DNA of 52,616 nucleotides from Anaerolineae bacterium (GTDB lineage: Bacteria; Chloroflexota; Anaerolineae; Aggregatilineales; Phototrophicaceae), in contig JAHDWN010000023.1 in NCBI GenBank assembly GCA_023382675.1, forward strand, positions 51,976 through 104,591, written 5' to 3'. Under the pieces are notes generated by a model that worked only from the letters and a program-made list of their open reading frames with translations, did not search any database and had not been told where the DNA came from. Within the stretch, counting starts at the first letter, position 1. Each line of letters opens with the position of its first letter. Below are positions 44,246-52,616 of the stretch, in pieces. The position numbers and the translations under genes are program-made.

Positions 44246-45172
44246 CTACTCAGCAGTCCGGATAATTCTTGGATCAAGCAGCATGACCGCCATATCGACG
44301 GCCAGCAGAATGGTCAGCGTAATGGCGGCAATCGTCAGCACTGACCCTTGCAGCAGCATCGGATCGCGATCCAACGCTGCTTGCACCGCCAGCCCGCCCA
44401 GGCCGGGCAGACTAAAGAGCACTTCGATCGTGACCAGTGTGCCGATGAGATGCACAGCCTGCATCCCCACATAGGTGACAATCGGAATCGCTGCCACCCG
44501 GAGGATGTGGTGAAGATAAACCCGCTCGCGGGATAATCCCTTGCCGAAGGCGGTGCTGACGAAGGCCTGCTGCCGCACCTCAAGCACCGTGCTGCGGATG
44601 AGAACCGTCAGGCCGGGGACGAGTGCCAGCGACACCGCCAGTATTGGCAGCACGTAGGGCGCAAGCCCGTCACCCATGCCGAACACCGGGAACCACCGCA
44701 GCCGCACAGCAAACAAGCTCACCAGCAGCAGCGCCACCCAAAACGTGGGCATCGAGGCCCCGATCGAGGTGAAGAGTGTAATGATGATGTCCAGCCGGGT
44801 GCCATGTCTGACCGCTGCCAGGCTCCCAATCAGCCCGCCCGCGATCAGCGCCAGGATGATCGCGCCCGAACTCACGATCAGAGTCGGTGGCAGACGCAGC
44901 AGCAACTCTGAAATGACCTCACGCCCGCTGCGAATCGAGACTCCGAAATCCCCGCGCAGCACATCGCTCAGGTAGCCGATATAGCGCATCACGAGGGGTT
45001 GATCGCAGCGAAGCTGAGCGCACAATAGAGCCGCGGCCTCATCCGACGCGGCATCGTCGAGGATGGCAGTCGCCGCGCTGCCGGGCGTCACCTCCAGCAT
45101 CAGGAAGACGATGAAGGAGAGCACCAGCAGCGTGGGCACAAACAGCAGAAGGCGGCGGTAGATGAATTTCAC
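44246..45172 (-). CDS. dppB: Dipeptide/haem-type ABC permease DppB
   Basis: The 308-residue protein has six spans, the DppB start (YRRLLLFVPTLLVLSFIVFLML split by a short loop) and the C-terminal EALFSLPGLG-like segment (here EVLFSLPGLGGL). Its ATG overlaps the stop of the binding-protein gene by four bases. With DppC it forms the pore for short peptides, nickel chelates or haem. Confidence 0.87.
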   Translation of the reverse strand: MKFIYRRLLLFVPTLLVLSFIVFLMLEVTPGSAATAILDDAASDEAAALLCAQLRCDQPLVMRYIGYLSDVLRGDFGVSIRSGREVISELLLRLPPTLIVSSGAIILALIAGGLIGSLAAVRHGTRLDIIITLFTSIGASMPTFWVALLLVSLFAVRLRWFPVFGMGDGLAPYVLPILAVSLALVPGLTVLIRSTVLEVRQQAFVSTAFGKGLSRERVYLHHILRVAAIPIVTYVGMQAVHLIGTLVTIEVLFSLPGLGGLAVQAALDRDPMLLQGSVLTIAAITLTILLAVDMAVMLLDPRIIRTAE

Positions 45173-46698
45173 GGTTGTACGTTGGCGTTTTCCAGGACGA
45201 CGTGGCTGTGAAGCAGATCAACGTTCTGGACACGATCACTGACAACGACCAGGGTCAGCGGCATGTACAGTGGAACCAGCGGCGTGTCCTCCATGATCAA
45301 ACGTTGAGCTTCGCCATAGACGGCCATCCTCGCGTTCTGGTCAAATGTCTGGCGACCTTCGGCCAGGAGTGCATCCAGCGCCGCGTTGCTGTAGAAATAG
45401 CGGTTGGTGTTGCCCAGATTGTCCGTGCTGAGATAACGCCAGAGCACATCCGGGTCATTCCAGTCGAAGCGTGTGATCAACATGTCATACTCGCCCGCAA
45501 GCGCGACCTCGGTCACGGTCGAGAAGTCGAGTACGGATATTTCAGCACTGATGCCTTGAGCGGCCAACTGCGCCTGAAGGATGACTCCAATCGCCTCAAA
45601 CGTCGGGAAGGTCGATGTCAGGATGGTGAGCGGGCGATCGATGACAACGCCACTGTCTGCAAGGCGCTGCTGCGCAGCTTCAGGATCGTAACCCATTCCC
45701 TCACCATCAAGGGTCTCGTCGAAGCCGAAGATGGTGGGCGGAAGCGGGGAGTTCACAACTTCACCCAATCCACTGACGGCCAGCGCCAGAATGTCGTCTT
45801 TGTTGATCGCTTGCTCGATAGCGCGGCGCGCTTCTGCATTATCGAACGGGGCGCGTCCCGTATTGAAGCCAACGTAGACCAGTGCCCGCGCCGGACTTTT
45901 CAGAACGGTGTAACCCTCGCCAATCCGATCAAGTTGCGAACCGGATGCCAGATAGACGATGTCGGCTTCATCTGCCATGAGGGCGTTCACGCGCGCCGAT
46001 TCATCGGTGCTGAAACGCACGCGCAAGCGTTCCACGTTGGAGCCGACAGACGGGTCTGCCCAGGGGCGGTGTCCCGCGTAGTGCGGATTGGGAACAAACG
46101 TCATTTCGCTTTCGGATACCCACGATTCCAGCATGAAGGAGCCGGTTCCCACAGGATGCTGTCCGTAGCTATCGCCCGCCGCCTCGACCGCGCTCGGATT
46201 GAGAATTCCGGCGTAGGGATACGTCAGCGCACTCAGCAGTGTGGCAGAGGGTCGCCCCAACGTAAACGTGACTGTGCGGTCATCGATCTTCTCGAAGCCA
46301 ATGATATTGCTGACTTCGCTATAAATCAGGGCGCGCTGGCCGACACTCTGCAGCCGCTCGAATGTGTAGACCACTGCGTCCGCCGTGAGCGGCGCGCCGT
46401 CACTAAACACGATCCCGGGCTTCAACGTGAATGTGATCGACAGGTTATCGTCGGCTACCGTCCAACCTTCTGCTAAACTGGGCAAGACTTCACCGGTCGG
46501 TGTCTGATAGACCAGGGTGTCGTAAATGTAGGCCAGCAAAATTGGAGCGCCCGGATCTACCGTTGTTTGTGGATCAAGCGACACTGGATCGCGCGTGACG
46601 ATCATGGTGACGGTGTTGCCATCCTGCGCGGCAGCAGCAGACAGGCTTAACAGCGACATTAGGAGAGCAGCCAGCAGCAGCCAGCGCTTGTTTATCAT
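45169..46698 (-). CDS. dppA: Family-5 ABC binding protein (DppA/HbpA-like)
   Basis: The 509-residue protein has a signal peptide (MINKRW, Leu-rich core, cleavage near AAAQ at about 25) and the family-5 opening MIVTRDPVSLDPQTTVDPGA. Size and fold match peptide, nickel and haem binders. It starts 141 bases from the divergent cgoX/hemY gene and shares its control region. It may therefore import a haem-related or metal ligand, since DppA-type systems are known to carry haem and 5-aminolevulinate in other bacteria. Confidence 0.85.
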   Translation of the reverse strand: MINKRWLLLAALLMSLLSLSAAAAQDGNTVTMIVTRDPVSLDPQTTVDPGAPILLAYIYDTLVYQTPTGEVLPSLAEGWTVADDNLSITFTLKPGIVFSDGAPLTADAVVYTFERLQSVGQRALIYSEVSNIIGFEKIDDRTVTFTLGRPSATLLSALTYPYAGILNPSAVEAAGDSYGQHPVGTGSFMLESWVSESEMTFVPNPHYAGHRPWADPSVGSNVERLRVRFSTDESARVNALMADEADIVYLASGSQLDRIGEGYTVLKSPARALVYVGFNTGRAPFDNAEARRAIEQAINKDDILALAVSGLGEVVNSPLPPTIFGFDETLDGEGMGYDPEAAQQRLADSGVVIDRPLTILTSTFPTFEAIGVILQAQLAAQGISAEISVLDFSTVTEVALAGEYDMLITRFDWNDPDVLWRYLSTDNLGNTNRYFYSNAALDALLAEGRQTFDQNARMAVYGEAQRLIMEDTPLVPLYMPLTLVVVSDRVQNVDLLHSHVVLENANVQP

Positions 46699-46727
46699 GG
46701 GATTCGACTTTCTTTTGCCGGGTGAAA

Positions 46728-46773
46728 TCTATAGAATTCTGCGAGAAATATAACAAAATCTACAGAAACTGCA
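46728..46773. promoter_or_regulatory. Phased TCTACA-like repeats between dppA and cgoX
   Basis: TCTATA (46728), TCTGCG (46738), TCTACA (46759) and CTGCA (46769) stand at steps of about 10 or 20 bases, that is on one face of the helix, in the 141-base divergent gap. Related hexamers occur before the radical SAM gene (49353-49387) and the decarboxylase gene (51693-51708). Confidence 0.5.
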
Positions 46774-46839
46774 AAGGAAGAACAATATGCGTCAAGCGAC
46801 GCCGAAAGCCTTGAACATTTATCACAGGGCAATTCGCTG

Positions 46840-48240
46840 ATGGCCGACTCCAGGACGCTCAAAGCCATCGTCGTGGGCGGTGGCATCTCCGGTTTGAGTG
46901 CGGCGTGGTTTTTGCAGGAGCGTGGCATAGCGTACACGCTGTTGGAACAAAGCAGCCGTTGGGGTGGGAAGATCCGCACCGAAGTGGTCGAATGTGAAGG
47001 CATTGGGCGCTTCGTCGTCGAGGCAGGGCCTGACTCGTTTATCGCCCAGAAGCCGTGGGCGACACAGCTCGCGCGAGCGCTTGGGCTGGGTGACGAGCTG
47101 ATTGGCACCAACGACGACCAGCGCAAGATCTTCGTACTGAATCGCGGGCGACTGACGCCGCTGCCCGATGGCTTGCTGTTGATCGTGCCCACGCGTTTCA
47201 TGCCTTTTGCACTCTCGCCGCTCATTTCGATCCCCGGAAAGCTGCGCATGGCGGTTGAGCCATTTCTCCCGCCACGGCACGACGACGGCGATGAGTCGCT
47301 GGCTGCTTTTGTCCAGCGGCGACTGGGTGCAGAAATCCTGGACAAGCTTGCGGAACCGCTGATGTCGGGCATTTACAATACCGACCCCCACGACCAGAGT
47401 TTGCTGGCTACGTTTCCGCGGTTTCGAAAACTGGAACTGGAATACGGCAGCCTGACGCGCGGGATGCTCGCGTCGCGTCGCGCGGCAGTCAACCACAAGC
47501 TTGATGGCGCCAAACCGTCATCGATGTTTTTGTCCTTCAAAGGGGGGATGGAAGCGCTGGTGACACGCCTGGTCAGCGCGCTCAACGGCGATCTGCGCTT
47601 AGACACCGGCGTGCAGACGATTGAACGCACAGATCGATATTGCGTCACGCTGACCGATGGAACCTCGCTTGAGGCGGATCTCATTGTTCTTACCCCTCCG
47701 GCACCAATTGCCGCAGACCTCATTCGCCCACTCGCACCCGACGCCGCCGCGCTTGTGGACGCTATTCGCTATGTCACGACGGGCACGCTGTCACTTGCGT
47801 ATCGCGCCTCCGATGCTCGTCTGCCCAGGAGCTTCGGCGTCGTAATCCCGCGCAGTGAAAACCGCCCGATCAACGCCGTGACCATGAGTTCAATCAAGTT
47901 CAATCACCGCGCCCCCGACGATTACGTGCTGATGCGTGCCTTCTTCGGCGGCTCGCGCAGCCCGCAAACAGTCGAACTCGACGATGCCACGCTTGTCAGC
48001 GTCGTTCGCGGCGAGCTAGAGCGCATCTATGGGATTCGCGCCGAGCCACTCTTCACTCGAACTTATCGCTGGCGACAGGCCACGCCACAGTACGCTGTTG
48101 GACACCTGGATCGCGTCGATCAGATCGAGCGCGCACTGCCACCGGGACTCTTTCTCATCGGCAGCGCATTTCGCGGGGTCGGCGTACCCGACTGTGTCCA
48201 TCAGGCGCAAGAAATCGTCACAAAGGCGCTGCAAGGTTGA
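46840..48240 (+). CDS. cgoX: Coproporphyrinogen/protoporphyrinogen oxidase (HemY/CgoX)
   Basis: The 466-residue flavoprotein has the FAD-binding start AIVVGGGISGLSAAW and GGKIRTE, and the C-terminal FAD region with FLIGSAFRGVGVPDC. It belongs to the HemY-type oxidases. Given the neighbouring chdC and a Cys-rich ferrochelatase, the likely reaction is coproporphyrinogen III to coproporphyrin III (CgoX) rather than protoporphyrinogen oxidation. AGGG lies 11 bases before the ATG. It ends tail to tail with the radical SAM gene, overlapping by 23 bases. Confidence 0.88.
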   Translation: MADSRTLKAIVVGGGISGLSAAWFLQERGIAYTLLEQSSRWGGKIRTEVVECEGIGRFVVEAGPDSFIAQKPWATQLARALGLGDELIGTNDDQRKIFVLNRGRLTPLPDGLLLIVPTRFMPFALSPLISIPGKLRMAVEPFLPPRHDDGDESLAAFVQRRLGAEILDKLAEPLMSGIYNTDPHDQSLLATFPRFRKLELEYGSLTRGMLASRRAAVNHKLDGAKPSSMFLSFKGGMEALVTRLVSALNGDLRLDTGVQTIERTDRYCVTLTDGTSLEADLIVLTPPAPIAADLIRPLAPDAAALVDAIRYVTTGTLSLAYRASDARLPRSFGVVIPRSENRPINAVTMSSIKFNHRAPDDYVLMRAFFGGSRSPQTVELDDATLVSVVRGELERIYGIRAEPLFTRTYRWRQATPQYAVGHLDRVDQIERALPPGLFLIGSAFRGVGVPDCVHQAQEIVTKALQG

Positions 48241-49336
48241 CGGTGCGACTTTCCGGCTCGTACGCGCAGAAAGGTTCTTCCGCAAGGTAATCGCCGGTCA
48301 CACCATAGGCACGGGCGCGGCAGCCGCTGCACAACGTCTTGAACTGACAGATGCCACACTTGCCTGCCAGCAGTTCCGGGTTGCGCAGCTCCGCAAACAG
48401 TGGGCTGTGCTGCCAGATGTCGGCAAACGGCGTGTGTCGCACCTGCCCCGCCTCAATCGGCAGGTAGCCGCACGGAAAGACCTCGCCACGATGCGAGATG
48501 AAGGCGACTCCTGTTCCCGCAAGGCAGCCTTTGGTCGCTGCGTGCATGTGCGGGTGACCATTCACCTGGCGATCATGGCTGGCTGGCAGCTCGCGGCTGA
48601 CACCGGATCGCTTGTCTTGAGCACGACGCACGCGCATGACGCGGAAGTAGTGCGGTGCGCAGGTTGCCTTGAGCTGCAAGTCCGGTTCGGACTGTTCGAC
48701 ATCATAGAGCCAGTTAAGCACTCGCTCGTATTCCTGTGCGCTGATCATCTGCGTTTCTGCCAGTTCGACGCCGCAGCCGACGGGCACGAGCAAAAACAGA
48801 TGCAAGCCAACCGCATCCAATCCTTTCGCGAGGGCACGCATATCTTCCAGTTGCGCTTCGTTGTGCTTGGCAACGGTGGTGTTGATTTGCACCGGCAGCC
48901 CGACCTTGCGCAGTGCCTTGAAGCCGCGCACCGCCGCATCGAACGACCCTTGCAGGCCTCGAAAGGCGTCGTGAGTAGCGGCGTCCGCGCCATCGAATGA
49001 AATGCTCACCCGTTGGACACCGCTGTCCTTCACGCGCTGCGCGACCGCATCGTCGATCAGTGTGCCGTTGGTCGCGAGCGCAACGGGCAGACCAGCATTT
49101 GCCGCGTAGCGCGCGATTTCGAAGATATCCGGACGGAACAGCGGTTCTCCCCCGGACAGGACAAACACGGGCTTGCCTACCTCTGCGATCTGATCGATCA
49201 GCCGGAAGGCTTCTTCAGTCGTCAGATCCTGCGGTGTGAGTTGATCCGCCAGCGTGATGCGGCGGCAATGCACACAGCGTAAGTTGCATCCGGCGGTTGT
49301 CTCCCAGAAGATCAATCGTGGTGCAGGATAAGCCAT
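48218..49336 (-). CDS. ahbD: Radical SAM/SPASM enzyme, AhbD-like haem synthase
   Basis: The 372-residue enzyme has the radical SAM cluster cysteines C17, C21 and C24 and the SGGEP motif (61-65). A SPASM region has C271, C289, C327, C330, C336, C339 and C357, and the end GCRARAYGVTGDYLAEEPFC is very close to AhbD. AhbD removes two carboxyl groups from Fe-coproporphyrin III to give haem b without oxygen. This is the same step as ChdC, encoded about 1.1 kb away. GGAAGGTG precedes the ATG. A related SPASM peptide-modifying enzyme is possible, but the haem context supports AhbD. Confidence 0.75.
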   Translation of the reverse strand: MAYPAPRLIFWETTAGCNLRCVHCRRITLADQLTPQDLTTEEAFRLIDQIAEVGKPVFVLSGGEPLFRPDIFEIARYAANAGLPVALATNGTLIDDAVAQRVKDSGVQRVSISFDGADAATHDAFRGLQGSFDAAVRGFKALRKVGLPVQINTTVAKHNEAQLEDMRALAKGLDAVGLHLFLLVPVGCGVELAETQMISAQEYERVLNWLYDVEQSEPDLQLKATCAPHYFRVMRVRRAQDKRSGVSRELPASHDRQVNGHPHMHAATKGCLAGTGVAFISHRGEVFPCGYLPIEAGQVRHTPFADIWQHSPLFAELRNPELLAGKCGICQFKTLCSGCRARAYGVTGDYLAEEPFCAYEPESRTVNLAAPL

Positions 49337-49352
49337 GGTGGAACACCTTCCG

Positions 49353-49387
49353 TGTGGAAAATCTACAGAAATCTACACAATTCTAGA
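49353..49387. promoter_or_regulatory. Phased TGTGGA/TCTACA repeats upstream of ahbD
   Basis: TGTGGA (49353), TCTACA (49362), TCTACA (49372) and TCTAGA (49382) stand nine to ten bases apart. The first two form an inverted pair around AAA. They lie 17-51 bases upstream of the gene start, in the promoter zone, so binding could directly control transcription. Confidence 0.6.
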
Positions 49388-49471
49388 GCCAATGTCCTAG
49401 AGCGTATAGGTTTGTGACTTCTGCGGAAAGTGACCATCATCATACAATTGCATTGATATCGACACTAATTT

Positions 49472-50488
49472 CTATGACATCTGTCCACGATTCTCAGGCA
49501 GGCAGCAATCACCAGGACAAAAGTCATGGCTTGGGCCGCGGTCGCCCAGGTAGCGCCGAACCGGATTCTCGGTCATGCGCTCCAGCACCAACTCGCGCAC
49601 CATGCTGATGAATTTGGGATGCGTGCCCACAGTCCTGGCACGGATCAGGTTTAGATCCAACTCCGCCGCAATTTGCTGTGCTTCGGTATCCAGGTCATAC
49701 ATGACTTCCATGTGATCGCTGACAAAACCAATCGGCATGACGACCACATCCTTGACACCATCAGCCTTTAGCTGCCTGAGATGCTCGCCGATATCAGGCT
49801 CAAGCCACGGTTGATGTGGTGACCCGCTCCGGCTCTGATACACCAGCGCCCAATCGTGTCTGTTGGCGCCATCAGCCACCAGGCGGCAGGCTTCATGCAG
49901 CTGCGCTTCGTAGTTGCTGTTCTTTGCCATCGCCAAGGGTATGCTGTGGGCAGTGAACACCAGCGATGCCGAATGCTCGTCTGGAGTCTGCGCCAGCGCC
50001 GCGCGCAGATTTTCGATGCTTGGTTCGATGAATCCCGGATGGTTATAGAACACGCGCAGTTTGTGGACCTCCGGCGCACCCTCACCGATTTCAGCCTGCG
50101 CCAGCGCGATATCCTCACGATACTGGCGGCAGCTTGAATAGCTGCTATAGGCCGTCGTAAATAATGCCAGCGCCCGCTTGACGCCATCGGCCTGCATCTG
50201 GCGCAGGGTGTCAGTCAGATACGGTCGCCAATTGCGATTGCCCCAGTAGATCGGCATCTTCAGCCCATGCGCGGCGAAATCACGTTCAAGCGCGGCGATC
50301 AGCGCGCGGTTCTGGTCATTCAGCGGGCTTACCCCGCCGAACAGGTAGTAATGTCGGGCGACTTCTTCCAGGCGATGCCTCGGGACGGGGCGACCGCGCA
50401 GGACGTTTTCGAGATACGGGATCACATCGTCAACGCCTTCCGGACCACCAAAAGATAGCAGCAGCAGTGCGTCATAATCCCGAATCAT
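49472..50488 (-). CDS. cpfC: Ferrochelatase (coproporphyrin type, with Fe-S cysteines)
   Basis: The 338-residue protein is a HemH/CpfC ferrochelatase with catalytic H181 (FTAHSIP) and E261 ([11 protein letters not shown]). The C-terminal C324, C328 and C329 (FCPGDCC) match the [2Fe-2S] ligand pattern of actinobacterial ferrochelatases; C120 or C201 could be the fourth ligand. It inserts iron into coproporphyrin III. Its ATG overlaps the stop of the chdC-Rieske gene by four bases, so the two are co-translated. Confidence 0.92.
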   Translation of the reverse strand: MIRDYDALLLLSFGGPEGVDDVIPYLENVLRGRPVPRHRLEEVARHYYLFGGVSPLNDQNRALIAALERDFAAHGLKMPIYWGNRNWRPYLTDTLRQMQADGVKRALALFTTAYSSYSSCRQYREDIALAQAEIGEGAPEVHKLRVFYNHPGFIEPSIENLRAALAQTPDEHSASLVFTAHSIPLAMAKNSNYEAQLHEACRLVADGANRHDWALVYQSRSGSPHQPWLEPDIGEHLRQLKADGVKDVVVMPIGFVSDHMEVMYDLDTEAQQIAAELDLNLIRARTVGTHPKFISMVRELVLERMTENPVRRYLGDRGPSHDFCPGDCCLPENRGQMS

Positions 50489-51627
50489 GACTTTATTCCA
50501 TTGCCTGCCATCGCGGGCACTGCATCGCTGATCTGGATTACACCATCGACCACGCTCACCGCGTAGCGTTCCACCCCACTACTGGCAATGCCATCGACCA
50601 CACGGCCTGATTTCAGATCAAACTTTGCGTAATGCCAGGGGCAGACCACCGTGCATTCGCTGTCTGAGACACTCCCTTCGCTGAGCGGACCGCGCGCGTG
50701 CGGGCAGCGATTCTCGATCGCATAAAGCTGCCCGCCGACATTGAACAGCGCTACCTGCCGTCCCTCATGATAGACAACGCGCGTGCTGCCGGGAGGAAGT
50801 TCATCCAGTGAACAGACATCGGTTACGGCGTCGCTGATGGCGTGCTCGACCGTCTCCACCGGTTCGAAGGCCATCGCGCCACCGAGCGCATCCAGTGCTT
50901 CGCCCAACCTCATGCTCAGGCAGGTGAACAACGGCGTATCCTGCTTGGTGTAGCGGCTGGCTTCGGTCTCACGCAAATCCTGCACGAGGTCGAGGAAGTC
51001 GGACGGCTCATCGGTCTCGAAGGCGACGATGAATTCGTAATCGTCCAATCCAAAGCAGTAGGTTGTGTTGAGCTTGACTGATGGGTAGCGCCGCCCAACT
51101 TCGATGTGCTCATCGATCATGCCCTGCCGCGCCGGCAGCGACATCTGATACCAATCGCGGGTCTTGACGAACGGATAGACAAACAGATATTTCGCATCCG
51201 TCGGCTCGACAATCAACTGATCCTGATGGCCGTTCAGCGGTCGGCGGATTTCGTAGATCGAGCGTTTTGTCTGCGAGAAGTAGGAGTATGCGATTTGGAG
51301 ATACCCGCCCATACTGGTACGCGCGATCGCAGTAGCCAGCTCCTGAAAGACCGTCGGGCTTTCCGAGATTTGCCACAAGAGCAGCTCCGCGTCCGCACGT
51401 GTCCCCATCAACGAGTAGGGGCGCAGCAGCATACGCCGTTTGAAGCTCATGATCGTTTCAACCAGCTCACGCTTGTGGCTGATTTGTTCTTCAGCAGGCA
51501 GCCGTCGCCACAGCGGATCCAGCCGGTAGAAAGCGAAGCGCAAATACTGACGTTTGGTCAGGTCTCGTTCGGGGGCGGCTGAAGAAGCCTCTCGCCGGAT
51601 TGAGGAGGGAGGTCGCGAAGATGACAT
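50485..51627 (-). CDS. chdC: Coproheme decarboxylase (ChdC/HemQ) fused to a Rieske [2Fe-2S] domain
   Basis: The 380-residue protein has a ChdC domain (about 22-255) with the catalytic Tyr candidate Y151 in [12 protein letters not shown]155, R157, and the haem-ligand candidate H174 in [11 protein letters not shown] complete small Rieske domain (about 275-368) follows. Its cluster ligands are C308, H310 (CPHARG) and C329, H332 (CPWHY). ChdC oxidatively decarboxylates coproheme to haem b with peroxide; ordinary ChdC proteins have about 250 residues and no Rieske part. The reading frame is continuous. AAAGG precedes the ATG, with a promoter upstream. Confidence 0.9.
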   Translation of the reverse strand: MSSSRPPSSIRREASSAAPERDLTKRQYLRFAFYRLDPLWRRLPAEEQISHKRELVETIMSFKRRMLLRPYSLMGTRADAELLLWQISESPTVFQELATAIARTSMGGYLQIAYSYFSQTKRSIYEIRRPLNGHQDQLIVEPTDAKYLFVYPFVKTRDWYQMSLPARQGMIDEHIEVGRRYPSVKLNTTYCFGLDDYEFIVAFETDEPSDFLDLVQDLRETEASRYTKQDTPLFTCLSMRLGEALDALGGAMAFEPVETVEHAISDAVTDVCSLDELPPGSTRVVYHEGRQVALFNVGGQLYAIENRCPHARGPLSEGSVSDSECTVVCPWHYAKFDLKSGRVVDGIASSGVERYAVSVVDGVIQISDAVPAMAGNGIKS

Positions 51628-51659
51628 GCATTCAACCTTTCATAACGGGTATGGGGGAA

Positions 51660-51688
51660 AATATACATAATCCTCAGTGCCAATTCAA
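51660..51688 (-). promoter_or_regulatory. Promoter of the chdC-cpfC operon
   Basis: Read on the minus strand, TTGAAT (51688-51683) and TATATT (51665-51660) are separated by exactly 17 bases, giving a good sigma-70-type promoter with a leader of about 25-30 bases before the ATG at 51627. Confidence 0.55.
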
Positions 51689-51692
51689 TAAT

Positions 51693-51708
51693 TCTACATA
51701 TTTGTGGA
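51693..51708. promoter_or_regulatory. TCTACA/TGTGGA inverted pair upstream of chdC
   Basis: TCTACA (51693) and TGTGGA (51703) form an imperfect dyad with a four-base gap, starting four bases upstream of the -35 element. This is a classic activator position. It uses the same hexamers found before ahbD and cgoX. Confidence 0.55.
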
Positions 51709-51877
51709 GATAGCATCATGCCGGCGTACACCTATCCCGGACCATGACCTGGAACTTGCTGCCGACATGCTCGCCAGCATCAGACACAATTGGAAAGGTT
51801 GTAAGGGCGACCTGGAGACGCAACACAACCTGCTCACGCTCATCGGCGAGCGGGCTATGTTGAAGATGAGCATGTGA
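51704..51877 (+). CDS. Possible small gene or gene remnant, 57 residues
   Basis: A GTG-started frame of 57 codons reads like real protein from codon 11 on. It has the hydrophilic helical stretches DHDLELAADMLASIRHNW and LETQHNLLTLIGERAML, with GC-rich third positions. No ribosome site or family is recognised. It lies between the chdC promoter and the isomerase gene and may be a leftover of a larger gene. Confidence 0.3.
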   Translation: MEIASCRRTPIPDHDLELAADMLASIRHNWKGCKGDLETQHNLLTLIGERAMLKMSM

Positions 51878-51945
51878 CTGCGATGACACTGAAGGCGGAT
51901 TACCACTCCGTGCAGCGCGTCGTTGCGCAAGGCAGCGTAGCGAGT

Positions 51946-52616
51946 CTAGAACTCCTCGATGCCCAGGCCAAAGACTCTGGCAATCAAGTGTAGATCGGCG
52001 AGATTGTGCCCGGTCATCAACAGGTAATGATGCGACGACAAGTTGCGCATCAGGCGGTGGCCATCCTTGATTTTGAGCACCGCACCGTTCACGCAGTCCG
52101 AACCGGGATACTGCGCGTAACCTTCAATGCTGCCCTCCAGAACGCTCAATGTCGACAGGTCAGGCTCAAGCTTGGCGAGAGTCATAGCGCCTTCGGGCAG
52201 CCGGGCATCGATGGCGGTCGCGTTCTCATCGACGATCGCCAGCACTTTGCGCCTGAGCGTCCAGCTCGTGGCGAAGGGCTGCGGCAGCACCCCCAGGTAG
52301 CCACAGTGCGCAGCCAGGATGTGATTCTGCGGCTCCGGGATATCGGGGAAGTTCGGGATGCGCTCATGTTTCAGCGCGGCCTGCCCCATCAGAAACGGAT
52401 ACAGGTTGGTCATCATGATCGGCGTGCCGAGTGAAGAGTGCAGCACATGTTGCGTCAGCATGGAGACGGTATCGGCTTCGCAGCCCCAGGTGAGCGCCTC
52501 TTCCTGATAGAGCATGTTCCAGGCGAGGCAAGGGGTTGTGTCGGAGAAGTGCGATTCGTTGAGGCAGTTGATGCCCATCCCGCGAATACTGCTGTCCTCG
52601 TCCAAGGCCCGTTTCA
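51946..52616 (-). CDS. L-fucose/arabinose-isomerase-like protein, C-terminal part (5' end outside window)
   Basis: About 223 codons are open to the window edge with no start seen. The sequence (GMGINCLNESHF, CEADTVSMLTQHVL, IMMTNLYPFL, LAAHCGYLGVL) resembles the C-terminal domain of the L-fucose isomerase-like superfamily, with conserved Glu and His residues fit for metal binding. Such proteins interconvert aldoses and ketoses, but this subgroup includes many uncharacterised members. It stops at 51946. A TTG at 52605 is not taken as the start, as the frame continues beyond it. Confidence 0.6.
   Translation of the reverse strand, partial: KRALDEDSSIRGMGINCLNESHFSDTTPCLAWNMLYQEEALTWGCEADTVSMLTQHVLHSSLGTPIMMTNLYPFLMGQAALKHERIPNFPDIPEPQNHILAAHCGYLGVLPQPFATSWTLRRKVLAIVDENATAIDARLPEGAMTLAKLEPDLSTLSVLEGSIEGYAQYPGSDCVNGAVLKIKDGHRLMRNLSSHHYLLMTGHNLADLHLIARVFGLGIEEF

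Noticed and set aside
45175-46476. Plus-strand open frame of 433 codons
   Set aside because: Antisense shadow of the family-5 binding-protein gene; no domain and unusual composition.
48029-49000. Plus-strand open frame of 323 codons
   Set aside because: Antisense to the radical SAM gene, which has all cluster cysteines.

Overview
The window looks like a piece of a Chloroflexota (Anaerolineae-like) chromosome. This is an inference from several traits: GC-rich codon use, secreted proteins with Pro/Glu/Thr-rich linkers behind the signal peptide, many ABC importers, and a coproporphyrin-type haem pathway (coproporphyrinogen oxidase, ferrochelatase with C-terminal cysteines, chlorite-dismutase-like decarboxylase). 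No rRNA, tRNA, CRISPR array or intact insertion sequence was seen.

Layout. (1) 1-12615: a bicupin gene (minus, cut by the window edge) diverges from a long plus-strand catabolic operon. The operon encodes a ribose/nucleoside-type ABC importer (permease, binding protein, double ATPase), a second permease fused to an amidohydrolase, an M24-fold enzyme, and the E2, E1-alpha and E1-beta parts of a 2-oxo-acid dehydrogenase. Import, ring or amide hydrolysis and acyl-CoA formation therefore appear to be encoded together. (2) 12645-17895: a complete branched-chain-amino-acid-type importer, livKHMGF (minus). (3) 18110-28478: a secreted beta-helix protein, then a surface-polysaccharide cluster with two Wzy/ligase-like proteins, a Wzx flippase, two GT4 glycosyltransferases, two methyltransferases and a decayed FkbM methyltransferase. 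(4) 28661-30437: a stress group with Dps, a YflT-like protein and a DUF1269-like protein.

(5) 30881-42544 (minus): a beta-glucan utilisation locus. It holds a giant soluble sensor (LacI-type ligand domain, histidine kinase, two receivers, AraC HTH), an orphan 64-residue LacI HTH protein with a perfect palindromic operator in front, a family-1 binding protein with two permeases, a secreted GH16 glucanase, and a 1153-residue GH149/GH161-like phosphorylase. The likely scheme is outside cutting of beta-1,3-glucan, import of oligosaccharides and phosphorolysis inside. No transporter ATPase is encoded here, so one must be shared.

(6) 43101-51627: a Dpp-type peptide/haem importer (A, B, C only; its ATPase genes are missing where a truncated glycoside hydrolase abuts) and a haem cluster. 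The haem genes are cgoX/hemY, an AhbD-like radical SAM enzyme, ferrochelatase, and coproheme decarboxylase fused to a Rieske domain. Three promoter regions in this part share TCTACA/TGTGGA hexamers set about 10 bp apart. (7) 51946-52616: the C-terminal part of a sugar-isomerase-like gene that runs off the window.

The most notable items are the permease-amidohydrolase fusion, the LacI-sensor/kinase/AraC giant next to a free LacI HTH, the ChdC-Rieske fusion beside an oxygen-independent alternative for the same step, and the shared haem-promoter motif.
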